From positions 1 through 52,567 of the forward strand of contig JBKHYJ010000056.1 of assembly GCA_046565505.1 (NCBI GenBank): DNA of 52,567 nt. The letters run 5' to 3'. The notes beneath the pieces are model-generated. The model was not told where the DNA came from, ran no database searches, and worked only from the letters and a program-made list of their open reading frames with translations. Source of the stretch: JBKHYJ01 sp046565505 (GTDB lineage: Bacteria; Acidobacteriota; Blastocatellia; UBA7656). Positions 41,545-50,591 of the stretch are shown here, in pieces (within the stretch, counting starts at the first letter, position 1; each line of letters starts with the position of its first letter). Both the position numbers and the translations under genes were made by a program.

Positions 41545-43674
41545 GTGCGGACCATAACCGGGCGACTCCTCGCCATCTCGATAATGCTTTTGTGCGCGCT
41601 CGCGGGGTGCCGCAGCCGCGGACGGGGGGAAGCACGTGACGCCGTCATCCCCGTCGGCATAGTCACCTCGGTCACGGGCGCGGAGGCGCGGTTCGGCCAG
41701 GCGCAGAAGTACGGCTACGAGATGGCGCTCGACGAGATTAATTCCGCCGGGGTCCTCGGGAAAAAAATAGAGCTGATTTACCAAGACGACACCTCAAGGC
41801 CGGAGGTCTCGACGCTGGCGGTCGAAAAGCTCGCCGAGCGGCCCGACATAGGGGCGATCATCGGCGCTTACTCAAGCTCTGCGACGTTCCCCGCCGCCGC
41901 CGTGGCGAATAGGTACCAGGTGCCGATGCTGTGCCCGAGCGCGACGACCGACGAGATAACCCGCCAGGGCTACGAGTGGGTGTTCCGCGTGTGCGCCTCC
42001 GCCAGCGCCTACGGCCGGGCGCTGGTCGATTTCCTGACGAAGGCCGTGGGCGCGTCCAGGCTCGCGGTCGTTTATGAGAACACTCAGTTCGGCTCTTCGG
42101 TCGCGCGCGCGGCCCTGGAACAGGCTCCCGGAGCCGGTATTGAGGTAGTCACGTTCGAGGCTTACGACGCCGGCGCGACGGACTTCACCCCGCTGCTGAC
42201 GCGGGTCAAGTCCCGAGGCCCCGACGCCATACTGTACGTTTCGTACCTCGCCGACGCGACGCTGCTGATGAGGCAGTCGAAAGAGATCGATCTGAACCCG
42301 AAAGTCTTCACGGCGGGAGGGGCGGGGTTCTCGCTGCCGGATTTTTTAAAGGGCGCGGGCGACGCGGCCGAATACACCATATCTGTGACTCAGTGGACGC
42401 CCGACGCGAAGTGGACGGGCTCGCGCGAGTGGGCCGAAAAGTTTCGTGCGCGGTTCAACTACGAGCCTTCATACCACAGCGTGCAGGCTTACGTCTCGCT
42501 CAAGATTTTAGCCGACGCCATCGGGCGCGCGGGGTCTACTGACCGGGCGGCCATACGCGATTCCATAAAGACTTCGAGCCTCGATTCCGTCTTCGGCCCG
42601 ATTCACTTTGACGAGGTCGGCCAGAACGATCACCCCGTGGCGATCACGCAGGTCCTGGGCGGAAAGTTCGTCACCATATGGCCGCAGGGGGCGGCCATCC
42701 GCGCGCCCGTCGTGCCCACGCCGCGGTGGGGCGAGAGAGGCGCGGCGGCGAATTCGGGCGCGGCCGCGCCGCGCGAAGACCGCGCGCCGGCGACCGTCAC
42801 CGGCACGGAGAAGCTGCTTCAAACGGTCACGAGCGGCCTGCTCACCGGAGGCATATACGCGCTGATAGGGATCGGGCTGACGATAATTTTCGGCGTCATG
42901 CGCGTAGTCAACTTCGCGCACGGCGCGCTCGTGATGGTCGGGATGTACGCGACCTATTTTCTATTCACGTACTTCCGCGTCGACCCGTTCCTGTCGCTGC
43001 TGATCGTCATACCGGCGATGTTTCTCGCCGGCGCGCTCATACAGAAAACGCTCATAGAGCCGGTGCTGAATGCGGCCGAGCTTAACCAGATACTGCTGAC
43101 CGAGGGCTTAAGCATCCTGCTCATCAACGTCGCGCTGCTGGCCTTCACGGCGAATTATTTGACCATGACGACGAGCTACGCCGGGGCGACCGCGCGCGTG
43201 GGGGGCGTCTCTTTGAGCCTGCCGCAGGCGGCGGCGTTCGCCATCGCGTTCATCATCACGGCGGCCGTATACCTCTTCTTAATGCGGACGAGGATGGGGC
43301 GGGAGATCCGCGCGGCGGCGCAGGACAGGGAAGCCGCGCGGCTTCTCGGCATCAACATCAGGCGCGTCCAGGCGATCACCTTCGGGCTGGGGGTGGCCGC
43401 CGCCGGGGCCGCCGGGTCGCTCTTGATGCCCGTCTATTACCGGGTGGAGCCGTACGCGGGCGCGCCGTTCACGCTGAAGGCGTTCGTCGTAGTCGTGCTC
43501 GGCGGGATGGGCAGCGTAACGGGCGCGCTCGCGGGGGGCGTAGTGCTCGGCGTCGCGGAGGCGCTCGGCGCGGTCTACGTCTCCACGGGGTACAAGGATG
43601 TCATAGGCTTCGTCATCTTCCTTATAGTTCTGACGGTGAAGCCTTCGGGGTTACTCGGGAAGTCGAGGGTGTGA
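41545..43674 (+). CDS. Fusion of branched-chain amino-acid-type ABC binding protein and permease (LivJ-LivH)
   Basis: The 709-residue product joins two ABC components normally made separately. The N-terminus is a lipoprotein signal (LLAISIMLLCALAGC, Cys22). A periplasmic leucine/branched-chain-type binding protein follows (about 30-385: VTSVTGAEARFGQAQKYGYEMALDEIN, IIGAYSSSATFPAA). A short Ala/Pro-rich linker then leads to a permease of the LivH type (from about 425: SGLLTGGIYALIGIGLTIIFGVMRVVNFAHG, ending VIFLIVLTVKPSGLLG). The permease part has the expected eight or so helices. Physical fusion would fix the binding protein at the transporter and make it dedicated. A GTG start at 41545 has AAGAAGG upstream. 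livM follows 30 bp on. The substrate could be an amino acid, urea or amide. Confidence 0.9.
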   Translation: MRTITGRLLAISIMLLCALAGCRSRGRGEARDAVIPVGIVTSVTGAEARFGQAQKYGYEMALDEINSAGVLGKKIELIYQDDTSRPEVSTLAVEKLAERPDIGAIIGAYSSSATFPAAAVANRYQVPMLCPSATTDEITRQGYEWVFRVCASASAYGRALVDFLTKAVGASRLAVVYENTQFGSSVARAALEQAPGAGIEVVTFEAYDAGATDFTPLLTRVKSRGPDAILYVSYLADATLLMRQSKEIDLNPKVFTAGGAGFSLPDFLKGAGDAAEYTISVTQWTPDAKWTGSREWAEKFRARFNYEPSYHSVQAYVSLKILADAIGRAGSTDRAAIRDSIKTSSLDSVFGPIHFDEVGQNDHPVAITQVLGGKFVTIWPQGAAIRAPVVPTPRWGERGAAANSGAAAPREDRAPATVTGTEKLLQTVTSGLLTGGIYALIGIGLTIIFGVMRVVNFAHGALVMVGMYATYFLFTYFRVDPFLSLLIVIPAMFLAGALIQKTLIEPVLNAAELNQILLTEGLSILLINVALLAFTANYLTMTTSYAGATARVGGVSLSLPQAAAFAIAFIITAAVYLFLMRTRMGREIRAAAQDREAARLLGINIRRVQAITFGLGVAAAGAAGSLLMPVYYRVEPYAGAPFTLKAFVVVVLGGMGSVTGALAGGVVLGVAEALGAVYVSTGYKDVIGFVIFLIVLTVKPSGLLGKSRV

Positions 43675-43704
43675 AGACGAGCGCGCGGCTCCGGGCGATC
43701 AGCC

Positions 43705-44649
43705 ATGAAAAAACTTGCGCCATATTTATCGATCCCGCTGCTGTTTTTAATCGCCGCGCCATTCATATTCCAGGCGCGGTACGCCCAGCACGTTTTAATA
43801 CTCGTACTGCTTTACGTCATGCTGGGCTCGGCCTGGAACATTCTAGGGGGGTTCGCCGGGCAACTCTCGCTGGGCCACGCCGCTTTCTTCGGCATAGGCG
43901 CGTACGCCGCGGCCGTCATCGCGAGCAAGAGCGCGCTGTCGCCTTGGTGGGCCATGATAGCCGGGCCCGTCGTCGCGCTGCCCGTCGCGCTCGTCGTCGG
44001 CTGGGTTTGCTTTCGCCTGCGCGGGCCTTACTTCACTCTGGCGACGATAGCCGTGGGCGAGGTGGTGCGGCTGGTCGCGCTCAACTGGCAGGCGCTCACG
44101 GGCGGCGCGGTGGGCGTCGTCATACGCCCGTCGGTCTTCAGCGGCACGAGCAAGCTGCCTTATTACTACATCATCCTGGTCATGGCGGCGGCGGCGGTCA
44201 CGCTCTGTTATTTCGTCAGCCGTGGGAGGCTCGGGTATTTTTTGATGGCTATACGCGAAGACGACGAGACGGCCGAATCGATAGGTATAGACACGACGCG
44301 CTACAAGCTGGCGGCGCTCGGCCTGAGCGCGGCGATCACGGCGGCGGCGGGCGCTTTTTACGCCAACTATTTTCTCTTCATAGACCCGACCATAGTGCTG
44401 CCGCTCGCGCTGTCGGTCGAGATAGTTTTGATGGCGATAATCGGGGGGCTCGGGACGGTGGCGGGCCCGGTGCTGGGCGCGGTGCTGTTGAAGCTATCGT
44501 CGGAAATCTTTCGCAGCTACTTCGAGCAGGCTAACCTGCTCATCTACGGCGCGCTGCTGATTACGGTAATACTCTTCATGCCCGGCGGGTTAATGGGCGG
44601 CTTGCGCAGCCTTTTCAGGTCTAAAAAGAGCGTTGCAACTGCCCTGTGA
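43705..44649 (+). CDS. livM: Branched-chain amino-acid-type ABC transporter permease LivM
   Basis: The 314-residue integral membrane protein has the LivM signatures VMLGSAWNILGGFAGQLSLGHAAFFGIGAYAAA and RLRGPYFTLATIAVGEVVRL, and the late IREDDETAESIGIDTTRYK loop that contacts the ATPase. It is the second permease of the transporter and would pair with the fused LivH part. It begins 30 bp after the LivJ-LivH fusion and probably shares its transcript. The ATG at 43705 begins MKKLAPYLSIPLLF, a typical first helix. The liv-type ATPase (livG) appears later, after an unrelated TPR-TonB gene. No second ATPase (livF) is present in the window. Confidence 0.95.
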   Translation: MKKLAPYLSIPLLFLIAAPFIFQARYAQHVLILVLLYVMLGSAWNILGGFAGQLSLGHAAFFGIGAYAAAVIASKSALSPWWAMIAGPVVALPVALVVGWVCFRLRGPYFTLATIAVGEVVRLVALNWQALTGGAVGVVIRPSVFSGTSKLPYYYIILVMAAAAVTLCYFVSRGRLGYFLMAIREDDETAESIGIDTTRYKLAALGLSAAITAAAGAFYANYFLFIDPTIVLPLALSVEIVLMAIIGGLGTVAGPVLGAVLLKLSSEIFRSYFEQANLLIYGALLITVILFMPGGLMGGLRSLFRSKKSVATAL

Positions 44650-44762
44650 GTATGGTCTAATGCAGTCTAATCTTGAGCGGCTGCTTCTTACCTGCCCCTA
44701 CAGTTAGAACCCAAAAAATCTGAATACCTGGTCGCCTCTGTAGCGCCTTCGGGGGGGGAGAT

Positions 44763-46871
44763 ATGTCATTCGATAAAGCCGAGGCATTGGCCGTAGCAGA
44801 GCAGCACGCTCTCAAAGGAGAGATTTCTGCCGCGATCGCTGTTTATCGAAAGATAGTCGAGACCGACGCTTACGATTTCAGCTCCATCAATAAGCTGGGC
44901 GACCTCTACGTCGGGGCGGGCCAGGTTAAAGAGGCCATCGATGAATTCTCAAGGATCGCCGACCTTCATCTCACCAACGGCTCGGCGACCAGGGCCGCGT
45001 ACCTGCTAAAGAAGACGCTAGAACTCGACCCCTCTAACGCTCCCGCGCGAATGAAACTCGGCGAGGTATACTCCCGCGAAAACATGGTGGAAAGCGCGCA
45101 CGAGGCGTTCGTGCAGGCGGGCTCGACCTTCATGCGGGCGGGGGACATCGGCAGGGCGCTTGAGGCGAACCAAAAGGCGCTCGCCATCAAGCCCGACAGC
45201 CAGCAGGCGAAGGCCGCCATAGCCACGCTCGAAAACGAAGCGGCTTTCAATGAGTCGAGGCATTCGAGTGGACCCGCAAAGTCAGGGGACAGGGGCACGG
45301 CGGCGGCCCCCGACGCCGGGGCGCAGGCCGCAAAACGAAAGCAGGGGACCGGGTCGTTAGATCACCTGCTGTCCGGGTTCGACGATGATTACGTGGTCCA
45401 TAAGATATCGAAGGCTGAAGCCCTGGTCGGGTTCGGGCAGGTGCCCCAGGCTGTGGCCATGCTCAAGGAGGTGCTCGATTCCGCGCCGGACAACATCGCC
45501 ATTCATATAAAGCTGAAAGACATATATCTGAGGGCGGAGATGATGGACGAGGCCCGCGTCGAATACCAGGAGCTTGCCCGCATATACTCTGCGCGCAACG
45601 AGACGGCCCGCGCTAAGGATTATGAAGTGAGGGCGCAACGGCTCACGCGGATGATAGCCTCACCTGCTCCCGGGCCTGAGGCGAGGGCGTCTGCGAGCGC
45701 GAAAATCACCGGGCCCGAGCCTGTCGCCCCGAATGGCGGCGGGCGGAACAATGGGAAAAGCTCGGGGGCGCTTAAGGCTTCCGGCGGCATGGGTACGGCC
45801 ATTGATGAGAACGCTCGAATGAGTGAGAAGGTCGCCGCAGTCGCCGCCCTGCAAGGTCCCGCGGCGAGACGCGAGGTCGTACCTCACACGACAGGTGATT
45901 CTTTAGATAGTTCTGCCGGTCCGAATTTGCATGTCGAAGCGATGGCACCGGCGGGCGGGCGCGATTCGGGGCAAGCCTTGACGCAAGGCCCCGCACCCGC
46001 CTCGTCGAGCAGTTTTGCTACCACTTCAGTACTAGGTCTGATGCTGGTAGAGACTAGCGACCGATCATTGATCGAAAGCAAGCGCGGAAGGCCGCTGCGC
46101 ACGCTGGTGGTAATCACCATCTGTTTGACGGCGGTCGCGGGCGCGGCCATCAAAGGCCTTTCTCTGTACGACGCGCGGCTGAACAATCAATATGAAGAGC
46201 TGACGCGGAACGAAGATCGCACGGGGCCCGGCGCGCCGGACTCCATGCCCGGGCCGCCTCAAACGTCGTCACCGGACGAGGCTGAAAACGCGGACGGCAA
46301 TGTGGTGAGGCTCGACCTTCAGCCTACACAGGTGGTTAAGTCTTCCGAATCAGAAAGGGATCAACCGGAGCCACGCGACTCCGGGCCTGACCCGGATGGC
46401 GGGCCGAAGCCCGCGCCCGCTGTTACGGACGAGGCGCAGAAGGCGAGCAGACCTCAATCGTTGTCGCCTCCGCTCGTCGCGCCCACATTTGATAATCATG
46501 CGGGCACTGACGGCAATTCGCCGGGAGGAATATCGACCGGCGTGCCTGAGCATTCTGTCGGGGCGGCGCCCGTCCCCGCAGTGCCAGCGCAGCCTCACAA
46601 GGCGAGCGTCGTAATACCGGGCGAAGCTTTGAGACGCGTGCAGCCGAATTACCCGCTGTCGGCCAGGACCGCGCGACAGGCTGGAGTAGTTTCGGTCGAG
46701 GTGGTCATAAATGAAAGCGGGGACGTGGTCTCCGCGCGGGCAATATCGGGGCCCGACCTGTTGAGGAGCGCGGCGGTGTCGGCGGCGAAGGGGTGGAAGT
46801 TTAAGCCTTCGACGCGCGATGGCAAGCCCGTGAAATCGACCAGCGCGATCAGTTTCAACTTCAAATTGTAA
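44763..46871 (+). CDS. TPR protein with one membrane helix and a C-terminal TonB-like domain
   Basis: The 702-residue protein starts with tetratricopeptide-like repeats (about 5-300, for example AIAVYRKIVETDAYDFSSINKLG). A disordered Ser/Pro/Gly-rich stretch follows, then one transmembrane helix (about 446-466). A second long disordered Pro-rich region precedes a TonB C-terminal domain (about 620-702: RVQPNYPLSARTARQAGVVSVEVVINESGDVVSARAISGPDLL). The TPR part would lie in the cytoplasm and the TonB part in the periplasm. That order is unusual for an energy transducer and may link cytoplasmic proteins to outer-membrane receptors. The GGGGGGGAGAT before the ATG is a good ribosome-binding site. 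It sits between livM and livG. Confidence 0.85.
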   Translation: MSFDKAEALAVAEQHALKGEISAAIAVYRKIVETDAYDFSSINKLGDLYVGAGQVKEAIDEFSRIADLHLTNGSATRAAYLLKKTLELDPSNAPARMKLGEVYSRENMVESAHEAFVQAGSTFMRAGDIGRALEANQKALAIKPDSQQAKAAIATLENEAAFNESRHSSGPAKSGDRGTAAAPDAGAQAAKRKQGTGSLDHLLSGFDDDYVVHKISKAEALVGFGQVPQAVAMLKEVLDSAPDNIAIHIKLKDIYLRAEMMDEARVEYQELARIYSARNETARAKDYEVRAQRLTRMIASPAPGPEARASASAKITGPEPVAPNGGGRNNGKSSGALKASGGMGTAIDENARMSEKVAAVAALQGPAARREVVPHTTGDSLDSSAGPNLHVEAMAPAGGRDSGQALTQGPAPASSSSFATTSVLGLMLVETSDRSLIESKRGRPLRTLVVITICLTAVAGAAIKGLSLYDARLNNQYEELTRNEDRTGPGAPDSMPGPPQTSSPDEAENADGNVVRLDLQPTQVVKSSESERDQPEPRDSGPDPDGGPKPAPAVTDEAQKASRPQSLSPPLVAPTFDNHAGTDGNSPGGISTGVPEHSVGAAPVPAVPAQPHKASVVIPGEALRRVQPNYPLSARTARQAGVVSVEVVINESGDVVSARAISGPDLLRSAAVSAAKGWKFKPSTRDGKPVKSTSAISFNFKL

Positions 46872-47040
46872 CCCGACCATCCCTTCGCAAGAAAAAATCA
46901 GCCGCGGTTTCCCGCCCGCCACTCGTGTGCTAAAGTTTGCCCTCCGCGAGCGCCTGCGGTCTCGCGCGATGCGGGGCGCGGCGATTGGGCGGAGGCTTTC
47001 TCCCGTCGCGCGGAATGAATCAACTGGGAGGGCCGGAACT

Positions 47041-47751
47041 TTGCTCGAAGTCCATGACCTGACGAAAAGGTTCGGCGGGCTGGTCGCCGTCGATTCGCTC
47101 AGCTTCCGCGTGAGCGAGGGCGAGACTGTCAGCATCATAGGCCCCAATGGCGCGGGCAAGACTACAGTCTTTAACTTGATAACAAGCTTCCATCGCCCGA
47201 CGCGCGGCGAGATACTGTTCGACGGGGTGAGCCTCGTGGGCAAACGGCCCCACGAAGTCGCGCTCGCGGGCATCGGTCGCACGTTTCAGATAGTCAAGCC
47301 GTTGCGCGGGCTGACGGTGTTTGAAAACGTCCTCGTAGGGGCCTTCGCTCGAACGAGCGACCGCGCGGAGGCCGCGCAGGTGGCGAAAGAGATGCTCGAA
47401 TTTACGGGGCTTGGCGCGCTGCGCGACTCCCTCGCCGCGGGCTTGTCAATAGGCATGCGAAAGCGGCTTGAGCTCGCCCGCTCGCTCGCGACCGGGCCGA
47501 AGCTGATACTTCTCGACGAGGTCATGTCGGGCCTCAACCCGACGGAGTCGAAAGAAGCCGTCACGCTAATAAAACGTTTGAGAGACGATCGCGGCATCTC
47601 AGCCGTCGCGGGCGTCGAGCATGTAATGCAGGTCGTGATGAGCATAAGCGATAGAGTGATAGTGCTGAATCACGGCCGCAAAATCGCCGAGGGGCGGCCC
47701 GAGGAAATCGCCTCCGACAGCGAAGTCATCACGGCTTACCTTGGGCAGTGA
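47041..47751 (+). CDS. livG: Branched-chain amino-acid-type ABC transporter ATPase LivG
   Basis: This 236-residue ATPase has Walker A GPNGAGKTT, the Q-loop IGRTFQIVKPL, the signature region LSIGMRKRLELARSLA, Walker B LILLDEVMSGLNP, and the His of GVEHVMQVVM. It powers the liv-type transporter and should pair with the fused LivH and with LivM. The TTG at 47041, 9 nt after GGGAGG (47026-47031), is my start; the family N-terminus (LLEVHDLTKRFGGLVAVDSLSF) begins there, and longer frames lack family sense. Its stop codon overlaps the base of a perfect 26-bp hairpin. No livF follows. Confidence 0.94.
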   Translation: MLEVHDLTKRFGGLVAVDSLSFRVSEGETVSIIGPNGAGKTTVFNLITSFHRPTRGEILFDGVSLVGKRPHEVALAGIGRTFQIVKPLRGLTVFENVLVGAFARTSDRAEAAQVAKEMLEFTGLGALRDSLAAGLSIGMRKRLELARSLATGPKLILLDEVMSGLNPTESKEAVTLIKRLRDDRGISAVAGVEHVMQVVMSISDRVIVLNHGRKIAEGRPEEIASDSEVITAYLGQ

Positions 47752-47810
47752 GGAAGCGTAAGGGCCGCGCCGATTCAACGCGCGAATCGGCGCGGCCCTT
47801 ACGCTTCCTC
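47750..47810. terminator. Perfect 26-bp hairpin overlapping the livG stop, between convergent genes
   Basis: Positions 47750-47775 and 47785-47810 are perfect reverse complements of 26 bp around a 9-nt loop (CAACGCGCG). The left arm begins within the livG TGA; the right arm ends 15 bp before the radical-SAM gene stop. No U tract follows on either strand, so it may act by pausing or stability, or be a mobile hairpin element rather than a standard terminator. Confidence 0.7.
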
Positions 47811-47824
47811 AACTCGCCATCCGG

Positions 47825-49684
47825 TCAATCGCCGGCCGCCGCATGCCGAGGCGCGCGGGTCAGCAGCACTAACTGCTGTGCCGGAGTCAACGCGGCTTTC
47901 ATCCACTCAAGTTGCGCCGCCGCGTTCTCAGGGACGTTGCGCGAGTCACACACGCCGCAGCGGATGCAAGGATCAATCGCGGGGCACGGTTTCGTTATGC
48001 GCCCGTCCATCGCGCGCAAATACTCTTTCTTCATGAATTCTGTCGTCAGCCCTATGTCAACGACGTCCCACGGGAGCGGCTCGTCGAGCGAGCGCTGCCT
48101 GAGCGAATAATCGGTCCACCCGCGCATGGCTTGACGCCAGTTGCCGGTGCGGTCTACTTCGAGGATGAATTCCGAGACGCGGCGGTCGCCGAGGCTGAGC
48201 AGGGCCTGGAGTTGGGCTATGCGTGAAGACATCGCGCGCACTTCGACGTTAGGCATGCCTTTGAAGGCGCGCGTGAGGTATTTGATCTTCTGATCGAGCA
48301 CGCGCTCGGGCTGTATCGGCTCCCACTGGAAGGGGGTCTGCGGTTTCGGCACGAAGGCGTTGAGCGAAACTATGATCGAGCCGACGCGGCCGCGCGGGCG
48401 CGCGACTTCCATCATGCGTTCGCGTATGCGGCCGGTCAGGCTCACTATGGCGTCGAGGTCTTCGCTCTCCTCGGTCGGCAGTCCGATCATCATGTAAAGC
48501 TTCAGATTGAATATGCCGCGCTCGAAAATCATCTCGGCTATCTGGACCACTTCGTCGTTGGTGAGATTCTTGTTGATGACACGGCGCAGGCGGTCCGAGC
48601 CGGTTTCCGGCGCAATGGCGAGCTGCTGGTCGTTCCTCCTGACGAGCGCGTCGAGTAGCTCGGGCGTAATTTGATCGAGCCTCAGTGACGATACCGAAAT
48701 CTGATAGTCGAGCTTCTCAAGCCCTCCGAGAAGCTGGTGAATCTCCGGGTGGTCGCAGACCGCCGTGGCGACCAGTCCGACCTTGCCCGTGTGCTTCCGC
48801 ATCTCGGCGGCGCGCTCTAAAAGTTTTTCGGCCGAAAAGACGCGCGGCGCGAGGTACGAATACCCCGCCCAGCAAAAGCGGCAGCCCATAGAACAGCCGC
48901 GCGAAATTTCCATGAGGTAGCGCCCGCTCATTTCCGTGTTGTCCGTCAGGATGTCGCTCGCGGGGATGAAAGCGTCGTCGAATTTCCCATTGCCTTCCTG
49001 TTTGCGCATGGGGTTGCGCATGGTGAAGACGCGGCGCGGCGCCCCGGCCGTGGGCACGACCTGCCCGAGACTCCCGTCCTCGTGGTAGTGAACGTCGTAA
49101 AACTTCGGCACGTAGAACCCCGGCTCGCGCGTCAGGCGGACGAGCAGGTCCTCGCGCGATTCGGCTTCGTTCATCACTTCGAGCAAGGACGGCACGAGCA
49201 CTTCACCTTCTCCGACGCAGACCACGTCGACGAAGTCCGCCACAGGCTCCGGGTTGAGAAAGGCGGCCGCCCCGCCCATGACGACCAGCGGGTGCCATTC
49301 GTTTCGCTCGCTGGCCTTCACAGGAATTTTTGATAGCCTGAGCAGCTTCGGGATGTTCAGGTAGTCAGTCTCGAACGAGACCGAGATTGCGAGCACGTCG
49401 AATTCAGAGACGGGCGTTTCGGATTCGAGCGTCAAGAGCGGCGCGCGCGCGCGCTCAAGCTCCTTCTCGACATCAGGGTCGGGCACGAAGACGCGCTCAC
49501 ATGCTACCCCATTATATGAATTGAAGAGTTGATAAACGGATTGAAAGCCCAGGTTCGACATCCCTATGTAATAGGTGTTCGGGTAGGCGAGGGCAATCTC
49601 AAGCCCTAGCCCGTGCGGCTTGTGATGGACAAGCCCCGTCTCTTCTCTCAGTATTTTTCGATAACGATCTTTAATTTTTTGCAT
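47825..49684 (-). CDS. B12-binding-domain radical-SAM protein, TIGR03960-like
   Basis: The 619-residue protein has an N-terminal cobalamin-binding-like domain (about 20-180, with YYIGMSNLGFQSVYQLFNSY and FDVLAISVSFETDYLNIPKLL). A radical-SAM core follows, with the cluster motif ISRGCSMGCRFCWAGYSYL (CxxxCxxC pattern C-S-M-G-C-R-F-C). The C-terminus has a Cys-rich segment CPAIDPCIRCGVCDS that may bind a second cluster. The family is widely conserved but its reaction is unknown; in some bacteria it is fused to or followed by a DUF2344 partner. The ATG at 49684 is 11 nt past a TATAAT box, so the leader is very short. Neighbours are unrelated. Confidence 0.92.
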   Translation of the reverse strand: MQKIKDRYRKILREETGLVHHKPHGLGLEIALAYPNTYYIGMSNLGFQSVYQLFNSYNGVACERVFVPDPDVEKELERARAPLLTLESETPVSEFDVLAISVSFETDYLNIPKLLRLSKIPVKASERNEWHPLVVMGGAAAFLNPEPVADFVDVVCVGEGEVLVPSLLEVMNEAESREDLLVRLTREPGFYVPKFYDVHYHEDGSLGQVVPTAGAPRRVFTMRNPMRKQEGNGKFDDAFIPASDILTDNTEMSGRYLMEISRGCSMGCRFCWAGYSYLAPRVFSAEKLLERAAEMRKHTGKVGLVATAVCDHPEIHQLLGGLEKLDYQISVSSLRLDQITPELLDALVRRNDQQLAIAPETGSDRLRRVINKNLTNDEVVQIAEMIFERGIFNLKLYMMIGLPTEESEDLDAIVSLTGRIRERMMEVARPRGRVGSIIVSLNAFVPKPQTPFQWEPIQPERVLDQKIKYLTRAFKGMPNVEVRAMSSRIAQLQALLSLGDRRVSEFILEVDRTGNWRQAMRGWTDYSLRQRSLDEPLPWDVVDIGLTTEFMKKEYLRAMDGRITKPCPAIDPCIRCGVCDSRNVPENAAAQLEWMKAALTPAQQLVLLTRAPRHAAAGD

Positions 49685-49695
49685 GTGGTCCCTAA

Positions 49696-49701
49696 ATTAT
49701 A
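49696..49701 (-). promoter_or_regulatory. Candidate -10 box of the radical-SAM gene
   Basis: TATAAT on the minus strand (49701-49696) ends 11 nt before the ATG at 49684. No good -35 box lies at 17 nt. Spacing to the start is like that of the cytochrome promoter, suggesting a leader of about 5 nt. Confidence 0.45.
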
Positions 49702-49769
49702 CTCAACCGAGCCGGAATGACGCGCAAGTATTTTCAACTCTGGAATTTGAAATTTCAAATCGATAGATT

Positions 49770-50489
49770 TTAGATTTCAGGCCAGCGGAAAATCTCAAGC
49801 AACTCCGAAATTGATTCCGCCAGGTGGTCGGGGCGTTCGCGCTCAAGCTCCGTGCGCGGGAACGGCCCCCACAACGCCGCTACTGTCTCGACCCCGGCGC
49901 GGCGACCTGCGATCATATCGTGGCTGCTGTCGCCGACGTATGCCGCGTGCTCGGGCGCGGCGTCCAATTTTTCAAGCGCAGCTAGCAGAGGGTCAGGGTG
50001 AGGCTTATGTCTGGTTGTGTCTTCGAGAAAGACCGCGGCGTCTATGAGCTTGCCGACGACCATGTCAGACGAACACAGTCTCAGCCCCCGCATGCCGAGC
50101 TCGCGGCCCTTCGACGTGACTACTCCTATAAAATAACCGCGGGCCCGAAGCTCCGCGACCACCTGCTCGACGCCTTCAAAAGCGCATGCCAGGGCGTCAT
50201 GATTTGCGCTGTTGAACAGGCGATATTCGTCAAGCAATCGTTCGATCAAATCTACCTCAACCCCAGCTTCAGATGCGGCCACGGCTTCGTCATCGTCGCC
50301 CATCAGCAGGCGCATGGCCTCGCGCAGTGGGATGCCGAAAGTCCCGATGAGAGCTTCACGCGAATGCCCGCGCCGGCATACGCTCTGCCACGAATGCTCG
50401 AAGCACCTCAGTATCAGATCGGTCGTGTCTATGAGCGTGCCGTCCAGGTCAAACAGGATAACTCGCTTCTGACTATTCGATTCACGCAT
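49770..50489 (-). CDS. HAD-superfamily phosphatase (phosphoglycolate-phosphatase/PpaX-like)
   Basis: The 239-residue protein belongs to HAD subfamily IA. Motif I is ILFDLDGTLIDT (catalytic Asp pair), motif II is VVTSKG, motif III is HKPHPDP with its Lys, and motif IV is YVGDSSHDM. A helical cap lies between motif I and II (about 22-110). The closest types are phosphoglycolate phosphatase and pyrophosphatase PpaX; the substrate is not fixed. The ATG at 50489 is preceded by AGAGATG. It lies between the radical-SAM and DoxX genes on the same strand but with its own gaps. Confidence 0.92.
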   Translation of the reverse strand: MRESNSQKRVILFDLDGTLIDTTDLILRCFEHSWQSVCRRGHSREALIGTFGIPLREAMRLLMGDDDEAVAASEAGVEVDLIERLLDEYRLFNSANHDALACAFEGVEQVVAELRARGYFIGVVTSKGRELGMRGLRLCSSDMVVGKLIDAAVFLEDTTRHKPHPDPLLAALEKLDAAPEHAAYVGDSSHDMIAGRRAGVETVAALWGPFPRTELERERPDHLAESISELLEIFRWPEI

Positions 50490-50591
50490 GTCATCTCTAA
50501 AGAGCCTCGGTGAATCTTTAATTATAGTAGAGAGGAGTTCGGCTAATCAATTATTTGTCAGCCGCCTGTCATAACCGGATTCAAGCGCGAC

